Assembly: GCA_016716525.1 (NCBI GenBank)
Contig: JADJWE010000009.1
Coordinates: 310,001-374,000 of the forward strand
Source: Candidatus Flexicrinis affinis
GTDB lineage: Bacteria > Chloroflexota > Anaerolineae > Aggregatilineales > Phototrophicaceae
Length of the DNA stretch: 64,000 nucleotides
Reading direction: 5' to 3'
Under the pieces are notes generated by a model. It was given only the letters and a program-made list of their open reading frames with translations, did no database searches and was not told the DNA's origin. A program made the translations under genes and the position numbers. Below are positions 56,304 through 64,000 of this stretch, piece by piece (the first letter of the stretch is position 1; every line of letters starts with the position of its first letter).

Positions 56304-57109
56304 CATTCCTGCGCGAGCTGACGATATCGGTCCCGTCCGACGCCCCGGCGATCTTCCCCTATACCGTGCCGTTCGTGCGGCAGGTCAAACGGGTCGCGTT
56401 TCCGGCGGTGACGTTCCTTGCCGGCGAAAACGGCTCGGGCAAGTCGACGCTGTTGGAAGCGCTGGCCTGCGCCGCCGAACTACCGACCGTCGGCGCGGAG
56501 TCGGTGAATACCGACCCGACGCTGGCCGACGTGCGCGGGTTCACACGGAAGTGCGTCAAGCTTGTGTGGAGCAAACGGTCTCGCAAAGGGTTCTTTCTGC
56601 GAACAGAGGACTTCTTCGGTTTTGCCAAGCGTGTTGCGCAGGATAAAGCCGACGCGCAAGCGGCGATTGACGAGATCGAGCGCGACTACAGCGACCGGTC
56701 GGATTTCGCCAAAGGGTTAGCTCGTATGCCGCATTCGCGCAGCTTGCTCGACATCCGCGAGCGCTACGGCGAAGGCCTCGACGCCAACAGTCACGGCGAG
56801 GGATTCTTCAAGCTGTTTCAATCGCGCTTCAGCGGCCCCGGCCTGTACCTCATGGACGAGCCGGAGGCGGCCCTTTCGCCGACCCGGCAGCTCACGCTGT
56901 TGAGCATGCTGCACCAGGTGGTCGGGCAGGGTGCCCAGTTCGTCATCGCCACGCACTCGCCCATTCTGATGGCGTACCCGCGCGCGACGATTTACGCGTT
57001 CGGCGAGGAAGGTCTGCACGAAGCGCCGTACGAAACGCTGGAACACGTCGTCGTCACGCGGGAGTTCTTGGCTAACCCCGGCGCATATCTGAGGCACTTG
57101 TTAGAGTAA
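56300..57109 (+). CDS. AAA/ABC-type ATPase (AAA_21-like)
   Basis: A 269-residue stand-alone ATPase: Walker A LAGENGSGKSTLLEAL, Walker B LYLMDEPEAALSP and switch-His VIATHSPILMAYP. Members of this group are found with nucleases in defence modules (OLD/RloC/Septu) but also as lone genes. The TTG start overlaps the previous stop (TTGA); no better start is near. There is no nuclease gene beside it, so a defence role is not supported here. Confidence 0.85.
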   Translation: MTFLRELTISVPSDAPAIFPYTVPFVRQVKRVAFPAVTFLAGENGSGKSTLLEALACAAELPTVGAESVNTDPTLADVRGFTRKCVKLVWSKRSRKGFFLRTEDFFGFAKRVAQDKADAQAAIDEIERDYSDRSDFAKGLARMPHSRSLLDIRERYGEGLDANSHGEGFFKLFQSRFSGPGLYLMDEPEAALSPTRQLTLLSMLHQVVGQGAQFVIATHSPILMAYPRATIYAFGEEGLHEAPYETLEHVVVTREFLANPGAYLRHLLE

Positions 57110-57170
57110 GTCCATTCCTTACGTGCTGCTGGTAAACTTGACGCGTTTTCCGGACCGATAGGCTACTCGA

Positions 57171-57836
57171 ATGACTGAGCGTGTGCACGAGCGCACCAAC
57201 GAGGATTGGCTGGCTGACCTGCGCGATGGCGCTCCGAAACAAACCGACGCATTACGCGACCTGCGCGATCGGATCAAGCGGAGCATCTATTACTATCTCA
57301 GTCAGGAACGCAGTGACTTGCGCACGCTGCCGCCCGCTCACCTTGACCAGATGGCCGACGACCTCGCGCAGGACGCGACTTTGCGCGTGCTGGCAAACCT
57401 CGACAACTTCCGCGGCGAGAGTCAATTTACGACGTGGGCCAACCGTATCGCGACGCGCGTTGCCATCAGCGAACTGCGGCGCGCCCGCTACCGTGATTTC
57501 AGCCTCGATTCGATGGCCGCAGATGGTGAACTGATCCCGGCCGAAGCCAGCCTCATCAGCGAAGCGCCGCCCAACCCCGAGCGTGCCGCCGAGCGTACCG
57601 ATACGCTGGATCGAGTCATGCGCCTGCTCAACGAGTCGCTCACGGAACGGCAGTACAAGGCGATCGAAGCGGTAGCGATTCGGGGCGTCCCGATGGATAT
57701 TGTCGCGGAACAGCTCGATACGAACCGCAATGCGCTGTACAAGTTGATGCATGATGCCCGTCGAAAACTGAAAACCGCGCTTGAAGCCGACGGCCTATCT
57801 GTCGAATATGTATTAAACTTGTTTCAGCGCGGATGA
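57171..57836 (+). CDS. ECF-type sigma-70 family sigma factor
   Basis: A 221-residue sigma factor with region 2 (LAQDATLRVLANLDNFRGES, FTTWANRIATRVAISELRR) and region 4 (LTERQYKAIEAVAIRGVPMD, DTNRNALYKLMHDARRKLK). No other regions, so group 4 (ECF). Followed 65 bases later by a probable zinc-binding anti-sigma. It directs RNA polymerase to its own promoters; the nearest likely targets are itself and trxB. No autoregulatory -35 motif was identified by eye. Start has no strong ribosome site. Confidence 0.93.
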   Translation: MTERVHERTNEDWLADLRDGAPKQTDALRDLRDRIKRSIYYYLSQERSDLRTLPPAHLDQMADDLAQDATLRVLANLDNFRGESQFTTWANRIATRVAISELRRARYRDFSLDSMAADGELIPAEASLISEAPPNPERAAERTDTLDRVMRLLNESLTERQYKAIEAVAIRGVPMDIVAEQLDTNRNALYKLMHDARRKLKTALEADGLSVEYVLNLFQRG

Positions 57837-57901
57837 CGACCGCGTAAGAGGCTGGCCTGCGTCCCCGTCTAAGGGAACAGGATGATAGGAATGCTCTGCT
57901 G

Positions 57902-58177
57902 ATGACCCCGCCGCAACGCCCCAAAGAGAACCACCTGCTGGAGTTCATCTTCAACCAGCCGCTGGACGACGAGTGCGTGTCGATGGACTGCACGGACGAC
58001 TGCGAGAAGATCGCGGCCCTCGCCGAACGCGTCGCGGCAGGCGAAAGCCTGTACGAGATTGCGCCCGACTTCGATCAGTTCGTCCTGCACTGGTCCGACT
58101 GTCGCGAGGAGTTCGACGCGCTGGTGGCGATCTTGAAGGCGGAAAAGGCGCAGCGGGAATCAGGCAGCGAGCAGTAA
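57902..58177 (+). CDS. Probable zf-HC2-like anti-sigma factor
   Basis: A 91-residue acidic protein with CVSMDCTDDCEKIAALAERV and HWSDCREEFDALVAIL. This matches the layout of Chloroflexota zinc-finger anti-sigma proteins (C..C then H..C.DCREEY), but the first cysteine of the second cluster is Trp. It has no TM, so a soluble regulator. Its place between an ECF sigma factor and thioredoxin reductase parallels the SigR-RsrA-Trx arrangement known in actinomycetes, suggesting a thiol-sensing switch; this is inference. Confidence 0.7.
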   Translation: MTPPQRPKENHLLEFIFNQPLDDECVSMDCTDDCEKIAALAERVAAGESLYEIAPDFDQFVLHWSDCREEFDALVAILKAEKAQRESGSEQ

Positions 58178-58198
58178 CCCCCAAGTACGGAGAACAGC

Positions 58199-59167
58199 AT
58201 GACCAATATCAAGCGCGAACGGGTCGTCATCATCGGGTCCGGGCCGGCAGGTTTTGCCGCCGCGGTCTATGTGGCGCGCGCGCAGCTCAAACCGGTGATG
58301 ATCGTAGGGCCGCAGTTAGGCGGCCAGCTCGGCCTGACGCACGAGATCGAGAACTACCCCGGCGTTCTGTCGATGAGTGGTATGGACCTCGTCGAGCAGT
58401 TCAAACAGCAGGCCGAGCATTTCGGCACCGAACTGCTGTATGACGTCGTGGAGTCGGTCGACTTCAGCAAAGGTTCGCCGTTCACGGTCAAGACCACCGA
58501 CACGACCTATTTGGCCGACTCGGTGATCGTCACCATCGGCGCCAACCCGCGCAAGCTCGGCGTGCCGGGCGAGGACGAGGGCGTTGGCGCGGGCGTCAGC
58601 TACTGCGGCACCTGCGACGGATTCTTCTTCCGTGGCAAGGAGATTGTCGTGGTCGGCGGCGGCGACTCGGCCATCGAGGAGGCGATCTTTCTGACCAAGT
58701 TTGCCACCAAGGTCGAGATCATCCACCGCCGCGACAGCTTGCGCGCCGGCGTGGCCCTGCAGAACCGCGCCTTCAAGAACGAGAAGATCAGCTTCATCTG
58801 GAACACCGTGGTGGAGAAGATCGAGGCCGACGAGAACGGTACGGTGGGCGCGGTGCATCTGCGCAACGTCGAGACCGGCGAACAGTGGGTCAAGCCGACG
58901 CAGGGCGTGTTCATCTTCATCGGCCATACGCCCAACAGTCACGTGTTCGGTGGGCAGTTGGCCGCGGACGACGCCGGCTATCTTATCACCGATTCGCTCT
59001 ACCGCACCAACGTCGAAGGCGTTTTCGCTGCCGGCGAGATTCAGGATCAGGTGTACCGTCAGGTCGCCACCTCGGTCGGGCAGGGCGTAGGCGCCGCGAT
59101 GAGCGCGATCCATTGGTTGCAGGAGCATGAGGATCAGCTTCAGCCGCTGGAGACGGTGGCCGGCTAG
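58199..59167 (+). CDS. trxB: Thioredoxin-disulfide reductase
   Basis: A 322-residue low-molecular-weight TrxR: FAD-binding IIGSGPAGFAAAVYVAR, redox-active CGTC (Cys136, Cys139) in SYCGTCDGFFF, NADPH-binding VVVGGGDSAIEEAIFLTKF, and C-terminal FAAGEIQD. It keeps thioredoxin reduced using NADPH. Standard length. Starts after GGAG, 22 bases past the anti-sigma stop, so probably in the same operon. A strong terminator follows. Confidence 0.95.
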   Translation: MTNIKRERVVIIGSGPAGFAAAVYVARAQLKPVMIVGPQLGGQLGLTHEIENYPGVLSMSGMDLVEQFKQQAEHFGTELLYDVVESVDFSKGSPFTVKTTDTTYLADSVIVTIGANPRKLGVPGEDEGVGAGVSYCGTCDGFFFRGKEIVVVGGGDSAIEEAIFLTKFATKVEIIHRRDSLRAGVALQNRAFKNEKISFIWNTVVEKIEADENGTVGAVHLRNVETGEQWVKPTQGVFIFIGHTPNSHVFGGQLAADDAGYLITDSLYRTNVEGVFAAGEIQDQVYRQVATSVGQGVGAAMSAIHWLQEHEDQLQPLETVAG

Positions 59168-59192
59168 GCTGCATCTCACTCGAGTACACAGC

Positions 59193-59228
59193 AAGCGGCG
59201 GCACTGCATTCGCGGGGCCGCCGCTTTT
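59193..59228 (+). terminator. trxB terminator
   Basis: Perfect 10-bp stem AAGCGGCGGC/GCCGCCGCTT, with T-rich end TTTTC, 26 bases after the trxB stop. The remaining gap to 59416 shows no gene. Confidence 0.8.
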
Positions 59229-59415
59229 CGTCGTCGCATGCCGCGCTCGCAATCCGATCCCTCATCCGCTCGCGTGCTCGCGTTCACGGCTCGCTAAATT
59301 TGGTCTGGTACCCTGCATTGTGAACAATGACACAATGCGGCGTGACGAATGACATCGTAGGAATTGACGATATCCTGCGACCGTGGAAATGCCGATAATG
59401 AGGATGATGACAACG

Positions 59416-60129
59416 ATGACCGATGCGCTGATCCGGGTGCGGGGCCTGTCCAAGACGTACGTCGAGGGCGAAAGCCCGCGTCGTGTGCTGGACGGTGTCG
59501 ACCTCGATATCCACCGCGGCGAGTTCTTCGTGATGCTCGGGCGCAGTGGAAGCGGCAAGAGTACGCTGCTCAACTTGATCAGCGGGGTGGACCGCGCCGA
59601 CGACGGATCGATCTGGGTGGGCGACACGCAGGTGACCGGCCTCGACGAGCGCAGCCTGACGCTGTTTCGCCGCGATCACATCGGCATCGTGTTCCAGTTC
59701 TTCAACCTGATCCCGACGCTGACCGTGATGGAGAACATCACGCTGCCGCTGGAACTTGGCGGGCGGGCGCGCCGAGAGGCCGAGAAGCAGGCACAGGCGC
59801 TGCTCGAACGCGTCGGATTGGGCGACCGCGGGACCGCGTTCCCGGACAAGTTGAGCGGGGGCGAACAACAGCGCGTCGCCATTGCGCGGGCGCTGATCCG
59901 TGAACCGCAGCTCGTGCTGGCAGACGAACCGACCGGCAACCTCGACGAGGAAACCGGGCGGACCGTGCTGGCGCTGCTGCTCGAACTGACGCGCGACGCC
60001 GGCAAGACGCTGGTGATGGCGACCCACAGCCCGGAGATCGTACCGTTTGCCGACCGAGTCGGGCAATTGCACGACGGAAAGCTGACGGTACACAGTGTTG
60101 ATGAGAAACTTGTGCCAACCATGGCATAA
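59416..60129 (+). CDS. ABC transporter ATP-binding protein (MacB/LolD type), orphan
   Basis: A 237-residue MacB/LolD-type ATPase: GRSGSGKST (42-50), Q-loop VFQFFNLIPTLT, signature LSGGEQQRVAIARAL, LADEPTGNLD and ATHSPE. Start at the ATG at 59416 after AGGATG; an earlier in-frame ATG at 59383 would add a Met-rich lead. These ATPases pair with FtsX-like permeases, yet none is adjacent, so its partner must be elsewhere. It likely powers lipoprotein release or small-molecule export. Followed 99 bases later by the HEAT-repeat gene. Confidence 0.92.
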   Translation: MTDALIRVRGLSKTYVEGESPRRVLDGVDLDIHRGEFFVMLGRSGSGKSTLLNLISGVDRADDGSIWVGDTQVTGLDERSLTLFRRDHIGIVFQFFNLIPTLTVMENITLPLELGGRARREAEKQAQALLERVGLGDRGTAFPDKLSGGEQQRVAIARALIREPQLVLADEPTGNLDEETGRTVLALLLELTRDAGKTLVMATHSPEIVPFADRVGQLHDGKLTVHSVDEKLVPTMA

Positions 60130-60228
60130 TGGTTTACAGTAGTGGCTAGACCGCAAATGCGGCTTCGGAGATCCGTTCCGGTGAACCGGCCGCACGCACG
60201 GGCAGCCAACGGAAAGGCATTCACCATC

Positions 60229-60708
60229 ATGGTCGATCCTGACCCGACAGTGATCAAGCATCTGCTGATCGAGCTGCGCGATGTCAACAAGGACACCCGC
60301 CGCAGCGCCGTGATGAAGCTCGGGATGCAGGGTGGCGATACCGCGGTCCGTGCCCTCATCGATGTCGTACAGAATCCGTATGAAGATCTGATCGTGCGCG
60401 GGCGCGCCGCCCAAATGCTGGGTGTAATCGGTGACATTCGCGCCGTCGATCCGCTGATCCGCGCTCTGACCACCCCCGGCCACATGGCGCAGCTATCGGC
60501 TGCCGAGGCGCTCGGCAAGCTGGGCAGCGCACGCGCGATCGCGCCGCTCTTGGAGGTCGCCAACGACCCCGGGCGCGACAAAGTGCGGCATGCCGCGTAT
60601 TCCGCGCTCAAGAGACTGGGCTGGCAAAACGACGTGGGCAGCCCGGCGACACACCCCCCTTCCGAAGAGGACGAACCCTCGCCCGAAAAGGTCACGGAAG
60701 AAATCTAG
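60229..60708 (+). CDS. HEAT-repeat protein
   Basis: A 159-residue protein of about four HEAT/PBS-lyase-like repeats (TRRSAVMKLGMQGGDTAVRA, RAAQMLGVIGDIRAVDPLIR, SAAEALGKLGSARAIAPLLE, RHAAYSALKRLGW) and an acidic tail. Start at the ATG at 60229 after GGAAAGG. Such helical solenoids are protein-interaction scaffolds; no catalytic site. It is closed by a bidirectional terminator facing the AAC(3)-like gene. Confidence 0.85.
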   Translation: MVDPDPTVIKHLLIELRDVNKDTRRSAVMKLGMQGGDTAVRALIDVVQNPYEDLIVRGRAAQMLGVIGDIRAVDPLIRALTTPGHMAQLSAAEALGKLGSARAIAPLLEVANDPGRDKVRHAAYSALKRLGWQNDVGSPATHPPSEEDEPSPEKVTEEI

Positions 60709-60719
60709 CGACAACAACC

Positions 60720-60748
60720 AACCCCCTGCACATTCAGCAGGGGGTTTC
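60720..60748. terminator. Bidirectional terminator
   Basis: Stem ACCCCCTGC/GCAGGGGGT with loop ACATTCA and T-rich exit on the plus strand (TTTCGATTCT). The A-rich left side (CAACAACCA) gives weaker T on the minus strand. It sits between convergent genes (HEAT and AAC(3)-like) and probably serves both. Confidence 0.75.
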
Positions 60749-60754
60749 GATTCT

Positions 60755-61549
60755 CTACGTCCGATTCGCGCTGAACCACGCGGTGGCAAAGTCCACCAGC
60801 GGCCGCAGCTTGAGCAGACGTGCTTCGGCCTGCCCGATGCGGCCCGGCGCGTATCCGATCGATGCCTCGTAGGCAGCCCCCACTTGCGGGAAATCGTCGG
60901 CGTTGACGTCGAGCATGGCGAACTTCACCCATTGGCGTACGCCATCCACCCGTATGACCGCTTCCGACATCTGCATCTTCTTGGAGGGCCACGTGGCACG
61001 GTGCTCGGCGATGTGCAGAGCCGTGTTGTTGCCGTGGGTTACGCCGATCAACAGCGCCGATGCGTCGATTTCGAGCAGCCGGCTGTACGGCGACGGCTCA
61101 CCCAAACCCTGACTGAGCGGGTGTTCGGCCGTGAGGTAGGCGGCGTGCCTGCCGCGCGCGGCCAGCGAGTGCTGAGGATGTGCGCTGCGCAAAGTGCCGG
61201 GATAGCGCCGAAAGTATTCCGGCAGCGCGCCCATTTCCCATGTCGCGGAGGTGTCCGGATCGTAGGGCGGGGTATGCAAGCGGATTTCCGGCCACCACTC
61301 CGGCGGCGCGGGCGGCGCCTGCCACGGCTCCGGTGCCGAATTGTCGGACGTGTGGGTGGGCATCGCCAGCGTGCCATCGGGGCCGAGCACCGCGTCGAAC
61401 GCGGCGATTATCGTGCCCAATCCGCCGATCAGCATGGCGTTCATTTTGCGCAGCGCCGAGTGCACGATTACCGTATCGCCGCGCTGCAAGCCCAGCGCGC
61501 GAAGCTGCTCGGCCAATACCGGCAGCGTGAGGAGCGTTCGATCGGACAT
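60755..61549 (-). CDS. Aminoglycoside N3-acetyltransferase-like protein
   Basis: A 264-residue AAC(3)-family protein: LGLQRGDTVIVHSALRKM, GPDGTLAMPTHTSDNS (conserved His), LPEYFRRYPGTLRSAHPQHS, and GLGEPSPYSRLLEIDASALL. Enzymes of this family acetylate aminoglycosides from acetyl-CoA, but many chromosomal homologues act on other amines or are untested, so resistance should not be inferred. It lies 9 bases downstream of a small hypothetical gene on the same strand. Confidence 0.88.
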   Translation of the reverse strand: MSDRTLLTLPVLAEQLRALGLQRGDTVIVHSALRKMNAMLIGGLGTIIAAFDAVLGPDGTLAMPTHTSDNSAPEPWQAPPAPPEWWPEIRLHTPPYDPDTSATWEMGALPEYFRRYPGTLRSAHPQHSLAARGRHAAYLTAEHPLSQGLGEPSPYSRLLEIDASALLIGVTHGNNTALHIAEHRATWPSKKMQMSEAVIRVDGVRQWVKFAMLDVNADDFPQVGAAYEASIGYAPGRIGQAEARLLKLRPLVDFATAWFSANRT

Positions 61550-61558
61550 GGTGTCTCG

Positions 61559-61867
61559 CTAGAACTGAAACGCGTCGCGGTAGCGGATGAGCTTGCGCTG
61601 ATAGGCCGTCGTGAACGTCTGCAGGCGGTCTTCCAGCTTGTTCCAGCGCACGCTGTTGCGCGCGCGGCGCCAAATGTCATGGCTTTCGATGGTGAATTCG
61701 AGCAGCCGGGCGGGGTACTTGCCGTAAGCCGTATGCCACGCGGACGTCATGTGGACGCCCATCGTGCGCAGGGCCGGTACGAACTCGCCGAGGACGTACC
61801 GGTAATAGCTGTCTTGCTTGTCGGGCAGGATGTCATACGTGATCAACAACTTATATTCGGGTTTCAT
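61559..61867 (-). CDS. Hypothetical protein, possible dimeric alpha/beta-barrel
   Basis: A 102-residue protein (YKLLITYDILPDKQDSYYRY, FVPALRTMGVHMTSAWHTAY) ending in a basic aromatic helix. The strand-helix pattern and length resemble NIPSNAP or ABM-like monooxygenase-fold proteins, but this is not certain. Start at the ATG at 61867 (MKPEYKLL); longer in-frame starts are not supported. First of a short leftward operon with the AAC(3)-like gene. Confidence 0.6.
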   Translation of the reverse strand: MKPEYKLLITYDILPDKQDSYYRYVLGEFVPALRTMGVHMTSAWHTAYGKYPARLLEFTIESHDIWRRARNSVRWNKLEDRLQTFTTAYQRKLIRYRDAFQF

Positions 61868-61941
61868 CGTGGCGGCCGCTAGCGGAAGAAGTCTCCGGCG
61901 ATTGTAGCACACCGTCCCTTCGCGCGGCTAAAGATTCGCGA

Positions 61942-62412
61942 TCACGAGTCGCCGCCGAATTCATCCATCCAGAAGTCGACTTCGTCACGACTGAGGCGCA
62001 AGTTCGGGTCTTCCTCGGCCGAGGGCTTGGCCGGGGGTGGTGGCGCTTCGAGCATCTTGACGAAATCGGTGGAGCGGATCACCGGGATCTTGTGCTTGCG
62101 GGCGACGTTCTGCACGGCGTGATCGTCGCTGACGACCGTCCAACTGCGCGGCGGACTGAGCGACGGGACGCGCTTGCGGATGACCGAGTCCGCGGATGTG
62201 TCGTGCGGCGCGAACTGGACCTTCACGCGGCCCGACGACATGCGCGACGGCCCGCCGGGAAGCCCGTTGTCGAACACGACCCAAATTCTGTGCTGTGACC
62301 GCGACGCCCACCCATTGAGCCGCTGAACGAGCAGCGCTTCGTCATTCGGGTCGTCGAGGTCGATATCGGGCATTTGGCCGATCAGGTTGTGGCCGTCGAT
62401 CAGAAAGAACAT
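61942..62412 (-). CDS. NYN-domain protein (YacP-like)
   Basis: A 156-residue NYN/PIN-like protein: MFFLIDGHNLIGQMPDIDL with the catalytic Asp6, IWVVFDNGLPG (second acidic strand), and HDTSADSVIRKRVPS then TVVSDDHAVQNVARKH with two further Asp. These give the full acid set of YacP-type RNases, which cut RNA. The ATG at 62412 is preferred as the fold begins there. A Pro-rich linker leads to an acidic tail. Alone, 74 bases before the next leftward gene. Confidence 0.85.
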   Translation of the reverse strand: MFFLIDGHNLIGQMPDIDLDDPNDEALLVQRLNGWASRSQHRIWVVFDNGLPGGPSRMSSGRVKVQFAPHDTSADSVIRKRVPSLSPPRSWTVVSDDHAVQNVARKHKIPVIRSTDFVKMLEAPPPPAKPSAEEDPNLRLSRDEVDFWMDEFGGDS

Positions 62413-62494
62413 ATCGCACCCAGCCTGTCTCACCTTTCAGTGTACAGGCCGGGTGTACAATACGGCAAATGAAGGTTCGGTGATTGGACTCCCG

Positions 62495-63130
62495 CTACGC
62501 CGAACCGTCCGTGTTCTCGGGCAGTTCGACCTCGATGCTGCGCAGGAGCTCCGTCACTGCAGTGACGCTCACGTAGACCGCGTCGGCCTGTGCGATCAGA
62601 TACTCGTCTGCACCGGTTCGTATCACCGCCACCCGGATATACTGGTCCGGACTAGTGAGGGACGCCTCGGACCTGTGGAGACTGCCGAAGTACAGGCGTG
62701 CCTCGTAGCCGTCCACCGTTTCATCGGACACGTGTGTGCGCACGACGATTCCGGCATAACGCTGTACGAGACTGTCCCAGTAGTCGCTCGCGAATTCGTC
62801 GGTGGACGGACCGAGGAACGCCGGGGAACGGACGAAGTACATGATCACGATAGCCGTTCGGTCCGTGACGGTTGCAACGCAGACAACTTCGGGCACGTTC
62901 CCGCACGCGGTCGCGGACGAGTCGGGTGACCATGCTGAGGGATGCGCGAATGAAACGCGCCCGCTTGCGAACCGCTGCGTAATTGCGAATCGGGTCTGAC
63001 ACGCGGCGGTCAGGACGACCAGAAGGCCGATGAGCACCATCAGTGCCACCAACCCGTACCGAACTCGCTTCGGGGCACTCGTCTCTAGAGCGCCCGTTCT
63101 GCTGTTGGCAGGGTCTGCTGGATTCCGCAT
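62495..63130 (-). CDS. Membrane-anchored protein, family member A
   Basis: A 211-residue protein with one N-terminal TM (24-44, GLVALMVLIGLLVVLTAACQ) and an outside domain. It shares with the next gene the blocks FASGRVSFAHPSAW, ACGNVPEVVCVATVT, GYEARLYFGS and LLRSIEVELPE, ending DGSA. Paired cysteines (ACG...VCV) may form a disulphide. No family recognised; the FxHPxxW block is typical of PsbP-like or lipoprotein-like domains, which is tentative. The pair appears to be a local duplication. Confidence 0.65.
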   Translation of the reverse strand: MRNPADPANSRTGALETSAPKRVRYGLVALMVLIGLLVVLTAACQTRFAITQRFASGRVSFAHPSAWSPDSSATACGNVPEVVCVATVTDRTAIVIMYFVRSPAFLGPSTDEFASDYWDSLVQRYAGIVVRTHVSDETVDGYEARLYFGSLHRSEASLTSPDQYIRVAVIRTGADEYLIAQADAVYVSVTAVTELLRSIEVELPENTDGSA

Positions 63131-63250
63131 GGTCGGAGTCCTCGAAACACATCCACCTTACAGCAGATGATAGGGTGCAGTTAAGTTGAGTCAAATTCCT
63201 AAAAGGTCTTCGAGGTTATGAACAGGAATCATCTCGGCGCACGGGCCGGC

Positions 63251-64000
63251 CTACGCCGAGTCGTCCACGTCCTCAGGTGTCTCGATCTCGATGCTGCGGA
63301 TGAGGGCTTCGACGGCGCCGGCACTGTCGCGAGTCGAATAGGCGGAAACCAGCAGCAGTTCGTTGGTCCGGGTACGGATGTATGCAGACCGGATTTGTTC
63401 GCCCATCCGAAAGCCGCCACGCGTCCCGCTTACCGTGCCGCTGTACAGGCGCGCTTCGTACCCGCCGATTTGGTCGCTAGAAACCGAGTCCAGCTCAACC
63501 CAAACGGGGTAGTCTCGACGCGCAGCGGTCCACAGTTGCTCCGCGACATCGTCCATCAGCCCAAACGGGCGTTCCGACCGTATCCCGTACACCGTAACTT
63601 GCGCACTCGCACTGGTCACCGCCGCGACGCACAGAATGCCCGGCTGAATCCCGCATGCCAGCGGAGACGAGTTCACCGTCCATATCGCCGGATGCTCGAA
63701 CGCAACACGGCCGCTCTCAAAGCGGGTCGTGTTCGACAATTGGATTCGCTGTACAACGTTAAGCCCCGCAAACACGGATACCCAGATCACTACAGCAGAG
63801 ATCAGGGGATAGACGAAACAACCGATCCGCCAGAAGCTCGGTTCGGCAGGTATTGTCGTGCGCCATTCAAGGTAGGCTCTGCGCTGCGACAGGATCAGCC
63901 CGCTGTTCACCAGCAAGCCAAGTGCAAGGGTCACGACGAGGTATGTGTTGGCATCTCGGATGTTGTAATACAGCCAAAGACTGGCAAACGTCAGGCCGAC
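63251..64000 (-). CDS. Membrane-anchored protein, family member B, 5' truncated
   Basis: A paralogue of the neighbour: FESGRVAFEHPAIW, ACGIQPGILCVAAVT, GYEARLYSGT, LIRSIEIETPE and end DDSA. Unlike member A it has several N-terminal hydrophobic segments (LVVTLALGLLVNSGLILS and VYPLISAVVIWVSVFAGLNV). A GTG at 63934 begins one of them, but the frame stays open to the window edge with a further hydrophobic segment, so the N-terminus lies beyond 64000. Function unknown. Confidence 0.65.
   Translation of the reverse strand, partial: VGLTFASLWLYYNIRDANTYLVVTLALGLLVNSGLILSQRRAYLEWRTTIPAEPSFWRIGCFVYPLISAVVIWVSVFAGLNVVQRIQLSNTTRFESGRVAFEHPAIWTVNSSPLACGIQPGILCVAAVTSASAQVTVYGIRSERPFGLMDDVAEQLWTAARRDYPVWVELDSVSSDQIGGYEARLYSGTVSGTRGGFRMGEQIRSAYIRTRTNELLLVSAYSTRDSAGAVEALIRSIEIETPEDVDDSA

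Noticed and set aside
56300..57109. Defence module (OLD/Septu-like) around the lone ATPase
   Set aside because: No nuclease or helicase partner; its neighbours are metabolic genes.
60755..61549. Aminoglycoside-resistance call for the AAC(3)-like gene
   Set aside because: Family membership is clear but chromosomal homologues are often not resistance enzymes; no mobile context.

Overview
The window is GC-rich, protein-dense bacterial DNA. The protein set points to Chloroflexota, probably an Anaerolineae-type lineage: domain-split CoA-dehydratase activase genes, zf-HC2-like anti-sigma, CSLREA/beta-helix secreted proteins, DUF1800/DUF1501 pair, imelysin/di-heme cluster, and many intergenic copies of a GGCGACC-type palindrome. 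This placement is inference from gene content. No rRNA, tRNA, CRISPR array or prophage was found.

Left part (1-15 kb). A truncated NanE-NanK fusion is followed by a NarL-type two-component pair. Next comes a copper-type divergon: a Met-rich DUF305 protein opposite a His-rich CopB ATPase. A decayed IS5-family element sits exactly in the stop codon of an HgdC-type activase. That activase ends a three-gene operon (COG3580, COG3581, COG1924) whose middle gene carries an in-frame amber codon. A run of three small related proteins follows, behind a good -10 box and a leader hairpin, then two alpha/beta hydrolases.

Middle (15-37 kb). ClpB lies beside a repeat-rich region holding two paralogous secreted beta-helix proteins, one frameshifted and one intact. 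Then come a DUF1800/DUF1501 export pair, a toxin-antitoxin pair whose PIN toxin has an in-frame ochre, an MFS transporter with a phosphoesterase, and an iron-type cluster: two di-heme cytochromes, two imelysin-family proteins and an HTTM membrane protein.

Right part (37-64 kb). rpoB stands alone, without rplJL or rpoC, behind a perfect consensus promoter and an attenuator-like hairpin. After it, on the minus strand, an XRE-STAND NTPase, a TPR protein and a frameshifted subtilase form an overlapping gene chain. A broken RidA gene runs into about 670 bases of G/C homopolymer sequence that is probably an assembly artefact. The rest holds a Ser/Thr kinase-FGE fusion, a PAS histidine kinase, an overlapping enoyl-CoA hydratase / nucleoside hydrolase / phosphoesterase-like / ATPase operon, an ECF sigma factor with its probable anti-sigma next to trxB, an orphan ABC ATPase, a HEAT-repeat protein, an AAC(3)-like acetyltransferase, an NYN-domain protein, and two paralogous membrane-anchored proteins at the right edge.

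Several genes are broken by stops or frameshifts (near 8.8, 19.3-19.7, 27.0, 43.5 and 47.3 kb, possibly 44.2 kb). Each could be real decay or a consensus error, so read-level checking matters before any biological reading.
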